A stretch of DNA of 64,000 bases from Anaerotignum lactatifermentans (GCF_016902535.1 NZ_JACSNY010000001.1:186001-250000); one strand, 5' to 3'. Shown: positions 27,842 through 40,382, counted from the stretch's first letter. The notes: generated by a model from the sequence alone, not told the origin. Program-made: numbers and translations.

Positions 27842-28057
27842 TTAATCGAGCTTTTCAACAGTGATTGCGCAATCCGGACACATTTTTGCACAGCTCAGAC
27901 AAGCGATGCAGTCATCGTTCACGGGTTCTGCGGGATTGTAGCCTGAAGGGTTGATCTTTGTTTCAGACAGTTTCAGAACGTGTTTGGGACAAACGGAAAC
28001 ACACAGTTCGCAACCCTTGCAGATTACTTCGTTGATTGTTACTCTACCTTTAGCCAT
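27842..28057 (-). CDS. 2-oxoacid:ferredoxin oxidoreductase, delta subunit (2x[4Fe-4S] ferredoxin)
   Basis: 71 residues with two ferredoxin motifs: CKGCELCVSVCPKHVL and CIACLSCAKMCPDCAI. Carries electrons from the catalytic subunits to external ferredoxin. GGAGGTG before the ATG. Second gene of the operon, after the P-loop ATPase gene. Confidence 0.95.
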   Translation of the reverse strand: MAKGRVTINEVICKGCELCVSVCPKHVLKLSETKINPSGYNPAEPVNDDCIACLSCAKMCPDCAITVEKLD

Positions 28058-28086
28058 TCAAAATACACCTCCATAAATATTTGAAT

Positions 28087-28767
28087 TTACATCCAGGTCT
28101 TTCTCATATAGAACTTCATCGGGAACAATTCTCCGGCCAGTCCCCCGGGTACCTCCTCAGTCAAAAGCTCTTCGACATAAGAAACGTACTTCACAGGAAC
28201 CCCTGTGCGTTTTGTTACCTCTCTCAAAACAGCATCTCCGTCGGTCAGGCACCCTGCCGTTGTCTCCCGAATCAGGTTCGTGTTGTTGATAAATCCTGTC
28301 ACCTTCAGCCCCGACGCATACTCCAGACTTTCCATCTGTTCGATGACGCCTTCCGGCGTAGAGGTATTAGGGCGATATGTATTGACTACCATAAAGAAAT
28401 CTACTTCCGAGCGATCCAGTATGGGAGTGATGCGTCCCAGCACCATGGTTCCCACATCATTGCCGCCAAGGTCAATGACATATTCACAGCCTTTGTCCCG
28501 TACAGGTGTTGTCAGCGCCGCCGATACAGCAGGCACATCCAGCCCGGCGCCTTCCAGAGAGGATGCGATCACATAGATCCCCTGCTCCTCCAGCTCCTTC
28601 TTCTTTTCACGGGAACGGAAATAAACATTTACGATATCCAAATCGGCCAGCGCCACTTTACGATCCGTCTGCTTTCTCAGCTCCGTCACGTAATTGACCG
28701 CAAATTCGGTTTTGCCGCTGCCGTAGTGACCAGTAATAATACGAATTCTTTTATCATCTGAAACCAT
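28087..28767 (-). CDS. P-loop ATPase (MinD/CobB-like) heading the oxidoreductase operon
   Basis: 226 residues. Walker A GHYGSGKTEFAVNYV (13-21), then ADLDIVNVYFRSRE resembling the deviant Walker/switch of SIMIBI ATPases, and IDLGGNDVGTMVLGRI. No membrane segment. 29 bases upstream of the ferredoxin subunit gene and with its own GGAGGTG site, so probably co-transcribed. Role unknown; by analogy with SIMIBI proteins it may load cofactor or assemble the enzyme, which is inference from linkage only. Confidence 0.82.
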   Translation of the reverse strand: MVSDDKRIRIITGHYGSGKTEFAVNYVTELRKQTDRKVALADLDIVNVYFRSREKKKELEEQGIYVIASSLEGAGLDVPAVSAALTTPVRDKGCEYVIDLGGNDVGTMVLGRITPILDRSEVDFFMVVNTYRPNTSTPEGVIEQMESLEYASGLKVTGFINNTNLIRETTAGCLTDGDAVLREVTKRTGVPVKYVSYVEELLTEEVPGGLAGELFPMKFYMRKTWM

Positions 28768-29163
28768 TCCGTTTCACCTCCAAATTCGATAAAGCAACAT
28801 AATATATCATTTTATAAATTATGCTATTTGAACAAACGAACATATATTTGCATATTTTTATATAAATTTTTGCTATAAAAAAACATTTTTTCAAATTCCT
28901 TTTGTTCATCCTTTTTGCTTTCTGTATACATTATAACCCCTTTCTGCGCACTTTGCAAGAAATTTAACATAATTTTTCCTAAGTATTGAAAAAAAAACAA
29001 GATTTCTCTGGCGCTTTTTCTCCTATAAGCTTTAAAATCACGCGATCTATTTGTAAATTTTCTATATTTTTTAAATAAAATTCATGAATGATTTATACTT
29101 TTTTACGCTTTGTATGACAAATTTTTCCTTCTGTTTTGCGCTGCGGAATTGCGAAAAATCAAT
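28768..29163. other. AT-rich intergenic region upstream of the P-loop ATPase operon
   Basis: About 400 very AT-rich bases without a gene. It must contain the promoter of the oxidoreductase operon; candidate hexamers (TTGTTC, TAAAAT around 28815-28845) are too weak to call. No RNA gene recognised. Confidence 0.5.
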
Positions 29164-29214
29164 AAAAAAGCACCGGATTTCCCATGTTTTTCCATGAAAA
29201 TTCCGATGCTTTTT
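29164..29214 (-). terminator. Terminator of glnA
   Basis: Stem AAAAAGCA-C-CGGA with TCCG-A-TGCTTTTT (one mismatch) around a 24-base loop; minus strand ends in T5-6. About 30 bases after the glnA stop. Confidence 0.7.
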
Positions 29215-29244
29215 CTCTTGATTTTTTTGTTGTCTTACAAGATA

Positions 29245-31353
29245 TCAGATGTTGTAGAGAAGCTCTGCGTAGGTGGGGAAGGGCCATACCTCCTCATCCA
29301 CCAGCATCTCCAGCTTATCCGCAGGCTCGCGCAGTTTTTCCATCGCCGCCAGCACATAATCCCGGCAGAATACCGCCTGAGAACGGCTGCTGCCCTGGAG
29401 CAGCTGGGCCTGACCTTCCACTTCTTCCAGATATTTCAGTCCTTCGTGGAAGAGCTTCATATTTTCATTGATCTGGCGCAGCAGTTCTTCTTCCACAGAA
29501 GTATCTCCGCCGACCGCCTTCATCGCCGCCATGGACTGTGCCACACTGCCGGCATATTTGATGACCGCGGGTCTGATCTGCTTGGAGGCAATATCAATCA
29601 TAGTTTTTGCCTCAATATTGATCTGTTTGATATAAGCTTCATAATTGATTTCCGCTCTGGAATGAAGTTCCAGACGATTCAGTACATGATGCTTCTCAAA
29701 CAGCTGAATAGCTTTATCCGTAACAAGAGCAGGGATAGCGTCTACCGTATTGGTGATATTAGGCAGACCTCTGCGCTCCGCTTCCATCCGCCACTCCTTG
29801 GAATAGCCGTTCCCGTCAAAGATGATCCGCTTATGGGCAATATATGTATCACGAATCAGATCATGAACAGCCTGATTGAAGTCCTCCGCCTTTTCCAAAT
29901 GGTCGGCAAACTCCTCCAGAACATCCGCCACAATGGTGTTCAATACAAAGTTCGGGCCGGAAATGGAGCCGGAAGACGGCGGCATACGGAACTCGAACTT
30001 ATTCCCCGTAAAGGCAAACGGTGATGTTCTGTTTCGATCGGTAGCGTCCCGTTTCAGATACGGCAGAGTATTTACACCAACACGCATTTTTCCGCCCTGA
30101 ATACTGCTGGTGGCTTCGCCATGCTCGATCTGGTCGAAAATATCCACCAGCTGATCTCCCAGGAAAATGGAGATGACTGCCGGAGGCGCCTCGGAAGAGC
30201 CCAGACGATGATCGTTGCCAGGGCTGGCCGCCGCCAGACGAAGAATATCCGCGTATTTATCCACACCTTTGATGATGGCTGTCAGGAACACCAGGAACTG
30301 TGCGTTTTCATGGGGTGTCTTGCCGGGGTCCAGCAGATTCTGCCCATCGTCCGTCCCCAGAGACCAGTTGTTGTGCTTGCCGCTGCCGTTTACGCCGGCA
30401 AAGGGTTTTTCGTGGAGCAGACAAGCCATGCCATGATGGGATGCGATTCGTTTCATGGCCTCCATAATCAGCTGATTATGGTCGGTAGCTGTATTGCAGT
30501 CGCTGAAAATAGGCGCCAGCTCGTGCTGGGCAGGCGCTACTTCATTATGCTGTGTTTTCGCGGAAACCCCCAGCTTCCACAGTTCCACATTCAGCTCATG
30601 CATGAAGCAGGCAACTCTTTCCTTAATATTGCCGAAATAATGATCGTCCAGCTCCTGCCCTTTGGGAGGAGCCGCGCCGAAGAGGGTTCTGCCGGCAAAG
30701 ATCAGATCTTTTCTCTGTTTATACAGTTCTCTGTCGATGAGGAAATATTCCTGTTCCGCCCCCGCGTAAACGGTAATCTTTTTAGCGGTTGTATTCCCAA
30801 ACAGGCGCAGAATTCGCATTGCCTGCTTGCTGACTGCCTCCATGGAACGCAGCAGCGGAGTCTTTTTGTCCAAAGATTCCCCTGTATAGGAACAGAAGGC
30901 CGTCGGGATATATAATGTTACGCCGCCGGCATCCTCACGCAGAAACGCGGGAGAGGTGCAGTCCCAGGCAGTATAGCCCCTTGCCTCGAAGGTAGCCCGC
31001 AAACCGCCGGAGGGGAAGGAAGAAGCGTCAGATTCCCCTTTAATCAGTTCCTTGCCGGAAAATTCCATAATCGCTCTGCCATTGGTGGGAGGCGCCAGAA
31101 AAGCGTCGTGCTTTTCCGCGGTAATCCCTGTCATGGGCTGGAACCAATGGGTATAATGGGTCGCCCCACGCTCAATGGCCCAATCCTTCATGGCATTGGC
31201 AATAATATCCGCGATGGAGGAATTCAGCATTTCCCCACGCTCGATTGTTTTTTTCAGTTCCTGATATACGGGTTTTGGCAAATGCTCCCGCATCATATGA
31301 TCGTTAAATACATTCATCCCGAAAATCTCGGGGATAGATACTTTTTCGTACAT
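29245..31353 (-). CDS. glnA: Glutamine synthetase type III
   Basis: 702 residues, the size of GSIII (GlnN) rather than the about 450 residues of GSI. Family motifs seen: [19 protein letters not shown] near 80, [14 protein letters not shown] near 265, [14 protein letters not shown] near 325 and [16 protein letters not shown] near 440. Condenses ammonia and glutamate with ATP in the cytoplasm. Monocistronic with its own promoter and terminator. ATG at 31353 with AAAGGAC. Confidence 0.97.
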   Translation of the reverse strand: MYEKVSIPEIFGMNVFNDHMMREHLPKPVYQELKKTIERGEMLNSSIADIIANAMKDWAIERGATHYTHWFQPMTGITAEKHDAFLAPPTNGRAIMEFSGKELIKGESDASSFPSGGLRATFEARGYTAWDCTSPAFLREDAGGVTLYIPTAFCSYTGESLDKKTPLLRSMEAVSKQAMRILRLFGNTTAKKITVYAGAEQEYFLIDRELYKQRKDLIFAGRTLFGAAPPKGQELDDHYFGNIKERVACFMHELNVELWKLGVSAKTQHNEVAPAQHELAPIFSDCNTATDHNQLIMEAMKRIASHHGMACLLHEKPFAGVNGSGKHNNWSLGTDDGQNLLDPGKTPHENAQFLVFLTAIIKGVDKYADILRLAAASPGNDHRLGSSEAPPAVISIFLGDQLVDIFDQIEHGEATSSIQGGKMRVGVNTLPYLKRDATDRNRTSPFAFTGNKFEFRMPPSSGSISGPNFVLNTIVADVLEEFADHLEKAEDFNQAVHDLIRDTYIAHKRIIFDGNGYSKEWRMEAERRGLPNITNTVDAIPALVTDKAIQLFEKHHVLNRLELHSRAEINYEAYIKQINIEAKTMIDIASKQIRPAVIKYAGSVAQSMAAMKAVGGDTSVEEELLRQINENMKLFHEGLKYLEEVEGQAQLLQGSSRSQAVFCRDYVLAAMEKLREPADKLEMLVDEEVWPFPTYAELLYNI

Positions 31354-31403
31354 AGGCCAGTCCTTTCTAACGCCGCTGAGTTTTATAAAAAACAGATATG
31401 TTT

Positions 31404-31432
31404 ATTATACAAATCCCATTTCTCTTTTGCAA
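31404..31432 (-). promoter_or_regulatory. Promoter of glnA
   Basis: On the minus strand TTGCAA (31432-31427), 17-base spacer, TATAAT (31409-31404); about 50 bases before the start codon. Hexamers are identical to the acrylate operon promoter. Confidence 0.8.
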
Positions 31433-31534
31433 CGATTTTCCACAGTCGGAAAGAAAAAACAGCGATTCCATCACCTTTTCCCCCATCTGCGCCCTCTTTT
31501 TCGTGATTTTGCAGACCTGTCCTACTGATTTCAC

Positions 31535-31572
31535 GAAAAAAGAAGAGTCTCCTTTGCAAAGGAGACCCTTTC
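31535..31572 (-). terminator. Terminator of the zinc-ribbon gene
   Basis: Stem GTCTCCTTT with AAAGGAGAC around a 2-base core (TGC/GCA pairs tightly), then TTCTTTTTTC on the minus strand. Confidence 0.88.
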
Positions 31573-31606
31573 TCTGTGTTTTTCCTTACAGGATGTACAA
31601 ATGTGT

Positions 31607-31828
31607 TCAGCCGCCGATCAGAAAATCCAGGATATTGGAGCCCATTGTGGTTTCCTCACGATAGATTTCCGTAAATCCGCATCGCTCACAGCTGATGGTG
31701 ATAAATTTTTTATTCTGAATATCAAACATCTTCGTCAATGTGCCGCCTGTGGCCTGGAACTGATCCTGCACAAAGCCATAATGGCCGCATTTCGGACAAA
31801 CAAACATTCTTTTTTCCATTGCTTCCAT
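31607..31828 (-). CDS. Small zinc-ribbon protein
   Basis: 73 residues. Two CxxC knuckles, CPKCGH and CERCGF, separated by about 33 residues, form a zinc ribbon like those of the DUF2082-type nucleic-acid-binding proteins. No membrane segment. The ATG at 31828 follows AAGGGGGG with 7-base spacing; an upstream ATG at 31858 lacks a ribosome site. Own promoter and terminator. Function unknown. Confidence 0.85.
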   Translation of the reverse strand: MEAMEKRMFVCPKCGHYGFVQDQFQATGGTLTKMFDIQNKKFITISCERCGFTEIYREETTMGSNILDFLIGG

Positions 31829-31869
31829 GGTAAAGCCCCCCTTGTGTTTTGTCATCATTCCTTTTTTCC

Positions 31870-31898
31870 ATCATACAAAAAGATCCAGCAAATGACAA
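31870..31898 (-). promoter_or_regulatory. Promoter of the zinc-ribbon gene
   Basis: On the minus strand TTGTCA (31898-31893), 17-base spacer, TATGAT (31875-31870), about 42 bases before the start. Confidence 0.65.
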
Positions 31899-31964
31899 TA
31901 TTTCTCGCCTCATTGTAAGAAAATCATAAGACCTCTTTCTCCTTCACCCCACAAAAAATACCTC

Positions 31965-31993
31965 TTGAATAAGAACATAAGTTCGTATATAAT
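31965..31993 (+). promoter_or_regulatory. Promoter with LexA box before the small plus-strand gene
   Basis: TTGAAT (31965-31970), 17-base spacer, TATAAT (31988-31993). Inside the spacer, at 31973-31984, lies GAACATAAGTTC, a perfect GAAC-N4-GTTC palindrome matching the Gram-positive LexA box (type CGAACATATGTTCG). A repressor there would block RNA polymerase directly. Confidence 0.75.
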
Positions 31994-32022
31994 AGAGATA
32001 GATCAACTTAGGAGGGAACGTC

Positions 32023-32283
32023 ATGAAACTTTTAAACCAGCAGATTGATATGATCTCATGGACATCCAAAGAAGGCGTTCTGACGCCGGTGCGCTTTCGC
32101 ATGGAAGAAGGCGGAGAATCTGTTGTGGTCCGGATTGGCCGAATCCTGCAAACCGACAAAACCATGTTCGGCGGCAGTCCCACGCTTTCCTTCCGCTGCT
32201 CCAGCGTAATCCGCGGGACGGAGCGGATCTATGAACTGACCTACCACAGCCACGATCAGAAATGGCTCCTGAAAAAATTCTGA
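32023..32283 (+). CDS. Small conserved-type protein, probable SOS gene
   Basis: 86 residues, soluble, rich in beta-strand-type sequence, no motif I recognise. A good AGGAGGGA lies 6-12 bases before the ATG, and the promoter contains a LexA box, so DNA-damage control is predicted. Small SOS genes of this size in Firmicutes are often near translesion polymerases, but none is next to this one. It is a single-gene unit facing away from its minus-strand neighbours, ended by a bidirectional terminator. Confidence 0.8.
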   Translation: MKLLNQQIDMISWTSKEGVLTPVRFRMEEGGESVVVRIGRILQTDKTMFGGSPTLSFRCSSVIRGTERIYELTYHSHDQKWLLKKF

Positions 32284-32300
32284 ATTTCATAAACCGGCGT

Positions 32301-32350
32301 AAAAAAAGTACGAAACTCCCTGCCGCGGAAAATTTCGTACTTTCTTTTTT
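32301..32350. terminator. Bidirectional terminator
   Basis: Eleven-pair stem AAAGTACGAAA with TTTCGTACTTT; A tract on the left and T tract on the right, so it serves both the plus-strand small gene and the convergent DUF6514 gene. Confidence 0.82.
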
Positions 32351-32351
32351 C

Positions 32352-32642
32352 TTATCCAACTTCTCTTTCGGAGATATAATCGTCCGCCAGTGCCATCAAT
32401 TCCACCGGCAGCGCGTCGCCTCGGCTCAGCCGTTCCAAAAACAGCAGCACATCCTCCTTTTGCCGGGAAAGACCGGGAACCTCCTCCCGTTCTACGAGCC
32501 GCTCCTCATTGCAGCGGTCAATGGCCGCACCGAAAACCAGGCCGTCTTCTTCCGCAGGACAGGCCAAAAGCCAATACCGCACCGTCCAAAAACGGTTCCT
32601 CTCATCCGCGATCTGTTTTTGCTCAATCATTGTCTGTTCCAT
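32352..32642 (-). CDS. DUF6514-like small protein
   Basis: 96 residues, soluble and acidic. Layout resembles DUF6514 proteins of Clostridia: a core YWLLACPAEEDGLVFGAAIDR, then a helical end with LPVELMALADDYIS. The ATG at 32642 follows GGGGAGGCGGAG; a frame open to 32693 begins in AT-rich DNA without a site. Function unknown. Downstream of spo0A but separated from it by a terminator. Confidence 0.65.
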   Translation of the reverse strand: MEQTMIEQKQIADERNRFWTVRYWLLACPAEEDGLVFGAAIDRCNEERLVEREEVPGLSRQKEDVLLFLERLSRGDALPVELMALADDYISEREVG

Positions 32643-32809
32643 CCTTCTCCGCCTCCCCTTTGTATCTTTATTAAATATTATAAATTTATTCACGAAAAAA
32701 AGCTATAAAATTCCCGTTAAGAACACGGGTTTTTCTTTATTTTTACGATTTCTTTATTGTATTTTTTTTCCATAAGTGCAGACTTTTCCCTTTTTCTTCC
32801 AGTTTTTAG

Positions 32810-32863
32810 AAAAAAATAGCGTCTGCCGCTTTCTTCACGTCATTTTTTCGCAGCAGACGCTTT
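32810..32863 (-). terminator. Terminator of spo0A
   Basis: Nine-pair stem AGCGTCTGC with GCAGACGCT, long loop, then A followed by seven T on the minus strand; 20 bases after the spo0A stop. Confidence 0.8.
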
Positions 32864-32884
32864 CGTATTCATTTTTATGTATAT

Positions 32885-33694
32885 TTATCCAATTTTAGAA
32901 ATGGCCGTTCTGTTTTTCATGCGGAAATATTCCGCCATCATGGCAATAAACTGGCCATTGGTAGGCTTTTCTACCATAAGACAACCGGAAATCTCAAAAT
33001 ATACCTGCTGTCCATTTCCCTTCCATGCCGCCGTAATGGCATGGCGAATGGCCCGTTCCACCTTGCTGGCCGTCGTTTTATACATTTTGGCGATATCCGG
33101 GTAAAGCCCCTTGGTAATGCCTGTCAGAACCTCCGGGTCCTCCACAGCCATGATAACCGCTCGTCTGACAAAATGATATCCTTTCAGTCCCGCAGAGATC
33201 CCCATGCGGCTAAGGCAGATAGATACCTCCGCTTCCAGCCCCTCCCATGGATCTCGTTTCACAGTGGGAACCGGCGCCTCCGCCGGTTTTCTGCTCTTTA
33301 ACAGTTCTTGCCGTTCTAAGCGCAGATCCAGCAGCTGTTCCATCCGTTCCAGCAAAAGATCTCCCTGTATGGGCTTGGCCATATAATAAGCTGCTCCCAG
33401 AGTAATGGCCCGGCGCACCAGAACATCATTGTCTATGGCAGAAACCATAATACACAGACTGCCGCTGCCCTTCATGCGCTCCAGCACCCAGAAACCGTCC
33501 CTCTCCCCCAGCAGTACATCCATCAGCACCACATCGGGACGATATCTGTTGATGATCTCCAGCAGTTCCGGACCATTATCCGTCATCCCCACCACGCTGA
33601 GACTTCCCCGCCGCTCCAGAGAATATTTGAGCCGTTGGGAATAAAACAGATCCCTGTCTCCAATTACCACACTTAATTTTCTTTGTTCCATCAT
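32885..33694 (-). CDS. spo0A: Sporulation master regulator Spo0A
   Basis: 269 residues. Receiver domain with D13/D15, phospho-acceptor D59 (VVLMDVLLG) and Lys in YYMAKPI; C-terminal DNA-binding domain with the Spo0A-specific recognition helix region LYPDIAKMYKTTASKVERAIRHAI and IAMMAEYFR at the end. Phosphorylated Spo0A starts sporulation. The ATG at 33694 follows GGGGG. Order spoIVB-spo0A is the common Firmicute arrangement. Supports a spore-forming ancestry and probably sporulation. Confidence 0.97.
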   Translation of the reverse strand: MMEQRKLSVVIGDRDLFYSQRLKYSLERRGSLSVVGMTDNGPELLEIINRYRPDVVLMDVLLGERDGFWVLERMKGSGSLCIMVSAIDNDVLVRRAITLGAAYYMAKPIQGDLLLERMEQLLDLRLERQELLKSRKPAEAPVPTVKRDPWEGLEAEVSICLSRMGISAGLKGYHFVRRAVIMAVEDPEVLTGITKGLYPDIAKMYKTTASKVERAIRHAITAAWKGNGQQVYFEISGCLMVEKPTNGQFIAMMAEYFRMKNRTAISKIG

Positions 33695-34058
33695 TAGGAC
33701 CCCCATTTCTTATTTTTGATACGGAGCTTCCCTTCTCCGTTGTGCAAAATCAATTATAATATGACAGTTTTCGTCCTTCCAGAGGATTTGACTTGGATGC
33801 CGATTTCCTAACCTGTTACGGCGGAAGAACGGCCACATTATCCTTTGATGGCCCAAAAAAGGCATCTCGTACCGGCAAAACAAAAAAAAAATCGGCAAAG
33901 CAAGCTCCCCTTCATTGTATTTTTTAAGGGGAGCTGCGTCGGCTGTCTTCATAAAGAATCTATTCCATAGAGAACCCATGAACTCCGATACACTTCAGGC
34001 CTTTTCACGCTATGCGTTTTCTTATGAAGGCGCCCCTGAAAATGCCGGTTTCGCCCTT
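33695..34058. other. Intergenic region between spoIVB and spo0A
   Basis: About 360 bases. Contains a ten-pair hairpin AGCTCCCCTT/AAGGGGAGCT (33903-33935) whose minus-strand T tract starts some 14 bases later, an uncertain spoIVB terminator, and a TATAAT (minus, near 33757) that may be the -10 of spo0A with a poor -35. No gene supported. Confidence 0.5.
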
Positions 34059-35339
34059 CTATGCCGCTCGTTCCTCTTCCAGCATGTTTTCGATAAAGAT
34101 TCCATATCCTCTGGTGGGGTCCTGCACAAAAACATGGGTTACTGCCCCCACCAGCTTCCCTTCCTGCAATATGGGCGAACCGCTCATGCCCTGCACAATG
34201 CCGCCGGTTTTTTCCAGCAGCTCCTCATCCGTAATATGCACCACCAGTCCTTTGGAAGCGTCACTGCCGAACCGGCTGATCTTTTCGATTTCAATATCAT
34301 AGGCCCGGACCTCATCGCCCTCGATATTGGAAAGTATCACTGCGTCCCCGGTATGAATCTCCGTCTGAGAAGCCACAGGACAGCTCTTTCCCGTAAAGAC
34401 CGCCGTTTGATCCGTGGTGCCGTAAATGCCGATCTCCGTATTCTTCCTGATCTCCCCCAGCACCTGATCCGTTTCCAGCCGCCCGCTCAATTCTCCGGGA
34501 TCGCCCTTTTGGCCTTTTACGATCTCTGTCAGCGTCGATTCCGTAATCTTCCCCTGTTTCAGCTCCATAAGCCCGCCGGTATCCACATCATAAATCCCGT
34601 GGCCCAAAGCGCCGAAACTGTCCGTTTCCTCATCATAAAAGGTAACGGTACCGATACCCTGAATACTGTCCCGAATCCAGACCCCCAGCTTATATCCTCC
34701 GTCCACAGGACTGTATACCGGCGTCGCTTCTACTGTCTGCTCCTTTCCCTCTCTGCGGATCACCAGCGTCATGGGATTTTCCCCGTTTTCCTCTACCACC
34801 CGCAGAAATGTTTCCTTATTGGGCAGATCCTCTCCGTTTGCCTGTAAAATCAGATCTCCCGGCCGCAGAATGTTTTTGGTCGGTGTCTTTTTCTCTCCAT
34901 CACGATTTTCCACATATCCTGTATCCAGCACCAGCAGCCCGTCCGTATCCATCTGCACCCCAACGGTTTTTCCGCAGGGAATCAGTTCTGTCCGGGGCAC
35001 CACCTGTGCCGGCACCGTTTTCACAGGGATGGCGTTCAAAAGATAAAATGTCACCGTTGTCTCTCCCTGTGCCAAAGGCTCTGCCGCAATAGAGGTTCCT
35101 AACTGCAAATGGGTCTGATCGGCCAGCGGCGTAGTAGTCACCCCCAGCACCTCCACACTTTCCTCTGATCTGGCGGAAATGGGCAATCCCATGGAAAATT
35201 CCATTCGCTGTCCTTCTACCAGAGTCAGTTCCTCCGGCAAAATGGTCTGCAGCAGGTACCAGATCAATCCGCAGACCAGAAAGATGGGCACCAGCAGCCA
35301 CAGCCACCGCTTTCTCCCTTCCTGTTCCATTTCCTGCAT
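34059..35339 (-). CDS. spoIVB: SpoIVB serine peptidase
   Basis: 426 residues: membrane anchor (about 12-30), a PDZ-like domain (about 135-200), and an S55 peptidase domain with catalytic His247 in GALGHGIYD and the serine in GMSGSPI (about 385-389). In sporulation it is secreted by the forespore and triggers processing of pro-sigmaK. The ATG at 35339 has GGGAGTGG 7 bases upstream; a TTG-initiated form six codons longer is less likely. Confidence 0.95.
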   Translation of the reverse strand: MQEMEQEGRKRWLWLLVPIFLVCGLIWYLLQTILPEELTLVEGQRMEFSMGLPISARSEESVEVLGVTTTPLADQTHLQLGTSIAAEPLAQGETTVTFYLLNAIPVKTVPAQVVPRTELIPCGKTVGVQMDTDGLLVLDTGYVENRDGEKKTPTKNILRPGDLILQANGEDLPNKETFLRVVEENGENPMTLVIRREGKEQTVEATPVYSPVDGGYKLGVWIRDSIQGIGTVTFYDEETDSFGALGHGIYDVDTGGLMELKQGKITESTLTEIVKGQKGDPGELSGRLETDQVLGEIRKNTEIGIYGTTDQTAVFTGKSCPVASQTEIHTGDAVILSNIEGDEVRAYDIEIEKISRFGSDASKGLVVHITDEELLEKTGGIVQGMSGSPILQEGKLVGAVTHVFVQDPTRGYGIFIENMLEEERAA

Positions 35340-35561
35340 ATTTTTTTCCACTCCCAATGGTTTTTTCGGAGCAAAAAGAGACCGACCTCCTTTCCAGATT
35401 ACACCATTTTTTCATTTCCTTTTGCTCCTTTTTTAATTTGACCAATGCTTTCTCAGTTATTCTGCCCAAAATATGCAGAAAAAAGCAAACGGTGAAATGC
35501 CGCTTTGCCTTCTTTGGTGGAAATTATCGTCACAAGCCGAAACGAATTTTTTATTTTGAAA

Positions 35562-35612
35562 TAAAAAAATACAGGCACAGGGTCCCTGTATGGGAAATCC
35601 CTATGCCTGTGT
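35562..35612 (-). terminator. Terminator of the glycolytic operon
   Basis: Stem ACAGGCA-C-AGGG with CCCT-A-TGCCTGT, followed on the minus strand by ATTTTTTTATTTC. Sits about 60 bases after the eno stop. Confidence 0.8.
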
Positions 35613-35674
35613 TCTTTGTTCCGCTAAAATCAGTTCTCCTTAAGAAAACATTGATTTTTCCGGTTCCTGTTTTC

Positions 35675-38607
<2,933 letters not shown>

Positions 38608-38623
38608 TGTTTCCGCCTCCGGC

Positions 38624-39373
38624 TTATTTCTTATAATTTACGATCTGGGCAAACTCTTCCTTCAGGCTGGCGCCGCCGACCAGACCGCCGTCAATATCCG
38701 CCATAGCGAACAGTTCCGCCGCGTTCTTGCCATTGACACTGCCGCCGTACTGAATCCGTACTTCTTCCGCCACAGCGGGGCCATAAAGCTCCGCCAGCAC
38801 CTGACGGATGGATGCGCAAACCTCCTGTGCCTGCTCGGATGTAGCGGTCTTGCCGGTGCCGATGGCCCAAATGGGTTCATAAGCAATGACAATTTTCTTC
38901 ATATCTTCGGCACCGATGCCTGCCAAGCCGCGTTTGATCTGCATCCGAATCCATTCAATGGTTACGCCGGCTTCTCTCTGTTCCAGTGTCTCGCCGCAGC
39001 ACATAATGGGCAGAAGGCCGTATTCCAGCGCTTTCTTTACTTTTTTATTGACGGTCTCGTCTGTTTCCGCGAAGTACTCCCGACGTTCTGAATGACCAAT
39101 GATAACATAAGACACACCCATTTCCTTCAGCATAGCCCCGGAAATTTCGCCGGTGTAAGCGCCGCTTTCCTCAAAGTGCATATTTTCCGCGCCTACGGCA
39201 ATATTGGTGCCTTCCAGCTCTTCCAGCACAGGATACAGATCCACATAAGGCACGCAGAACACGACATCCGCCTCTGTGGTATTTACCTTGTCCTTCAAAA
39301 GGGCGCAAAGCTCTTTTGCTTCCTTAGGTGTTTTGTTCATTTTCCAGTTTCCCGCAATAATTTTCTTTCTCAT
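38624..39373 (-). CDS. tpiA: Triosephosphate isomerase
   Basis: 249 residues. Active-site residues Lys11 (GNWKMN), His95 region (VIIGHSERR) and the Glu of [14 protein letters not shown] are all present, as is the phosphate loop [11 protein letters not shown]. Interconverts dihydroxyacetone phosphate and glyceraldehyde 3-phosphate. 28 bases downstream of the deacetylase gene. Confidence 0.98.
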   Translation of the reverse strand: MRKKIIAGNWKMNKTPKEAKELCALLKDKVNTTEADVVFCVPYVDLYPVLEELEGTNIAVGAENMHFEESGAYTGEISGAMLKEMGVSYVIIGHSERREYFAETDETVNKKVKKALEYGLLPIMCCGETLEQREAGVTIEWIRMQIKRGLAGIGAEDMKKIVIAYEPIWAIGTGKTATSEQAQEVCASIRQVLAELYGPAVAEEVRIQYGGSVNGKNAAELFAMADIDGGLVGGASLKEEFAQIVNYKK

Positions 39374-39401
39374 GGTGTTTTCCTTCCTTCTCTTTCCGCT
39401 G

Positions 39402-40358
39402 TTATTCCATTGTCGCCGCCGCCAGCCGACTCGCCCGCTCCAGGATCTCTGCTCCGGTCATGCCGGAAACCACCATGATCCGGGGGATCGCCGTTCTGGA
39501 GGTATTTCTGTTGACAACGCCGGGGGTCACCGTAAACTGCAGTCTCACACCTGCCTCCAGCAGTCTTTGCTGGATCTCAGGTGTATTCTCCCCATTGGGA
39601 TAAGCCAAAGCCGTCACTGTATCCCGCTGCTGGGCCAGATGGCTCTCCAAGGCCTCCTGTCCCTCCAGCACCGCCGCCACAAAGCTATCCTCATCGGTAT
39701 CATCTGCCGCGATGTGGTTGCTGGTATGGTTATAGATCCGCACCTGGCTGTTTTTCACCATTTCTCCCGCTTCTTTCCACGTAAATTTCCGCAGGCCCAC
39801 ATGATTGGTCACGCTGTCGGTAATGGCAAAAATAGCCGCCGGCACACGCTCCTGCCGGAAAATCGGATATGCCAGATCATAATTGCTGTAATATCCGTCG
39901 TCCATGGTAATGCAAAGATACTTTGCGCTCAGTCCCAAACCGCTTTCTTCCTTGGGGTTCATTTCCGCTCGGGTCAGAAGATGATCCAGCTCCTCCAAAG
40001 AAATAATGCGGTACCCCTGCTCTTTAAAATATTTAATCTGCTCCTCCAGCTCCGCCTGTGTCACTACCACGCCGTTCCCGCGTCCCATATCCCGCTGGGC
40101 AAAGTGGTGGTACATCAGCACCGGAATATAATCCGTCGCCGGGATCTCCTGTATCTGGCCCTCGTCCGCAGATGCTTCTTCTTCCGCGGAAAGGATCTCC
40201 TCTTCCATAGAAAGGCTGTCCTCCATTTCCGCTGTTACCTCCTCCGGGATCTCGGCATTGATCCCGGAAATATCCTCTGCCGTCTCAGCGCCAAATACCA
40301 TTGGTCCCGCCGACAATACCATCAGCATGGACAAGCAAAATGTCAACCATCGTTTCAT
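39402..40358 (-). CDS. Secreted polysaccharide deacetylase (NodB homology) inside the glycolytic operon
   Basis: 318 residues with a signal peptide (1-23, ending VFGAE) and an acidic Glu-rich linker (24-75). The carbohydrate esterase 4 core follows: VLMYHHF, the metal Asp in [11 protein letters not shown], the HxxxH in NHTSNH, and ALAYPNGE. Likely removes acetyl groups from wall glycan or another surface polysaccharide. It sits 24 bases after pgk and 28 bases before tpiA, so it must be co-transcribed with glycolysis genes, an unusual place for it. Confidence 0.9.
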   Translation of the reverse strand: MKRWLTFCLSMLMVLSAGPMVFGAETAEDISGINAEIPEEVTAEMEDSLSMEEEILSAEEEASADEGQIQEIPATDYIPVLMYHHFAQRDMGRGNGVVVTQAELEEQIKYFKEQGYRIISLEELDHLLTRAEMNPKEESGLGLSAKYLCITMDDGYYSNYDLAYPIFRQERVPAAIFAITDSVTNHVGLRKFTWKEAGEMVKNSQVRIYNHTSNHIAADDTDEDSFVAAVLEGQEALESHLAQQRDTVTALAYPNGENTPEIQQRLLEAGVRLQFTVTPGVVNRNTSRTAIPRIMVVSGMTGAEILERASRLAAATME

Positions 40359-40382
40359 TCTTCTTCTCTCTTGTCTTTTCTT

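Noticed and set aside
32704-32740. Small hairpin CCCGT/ACGGG followed by T-rich sequence on the plus strand
   Set aside because: Only five pairs, and no plus-strand gene ends there; the small gene upstream already has a terminator at 32301-32350.
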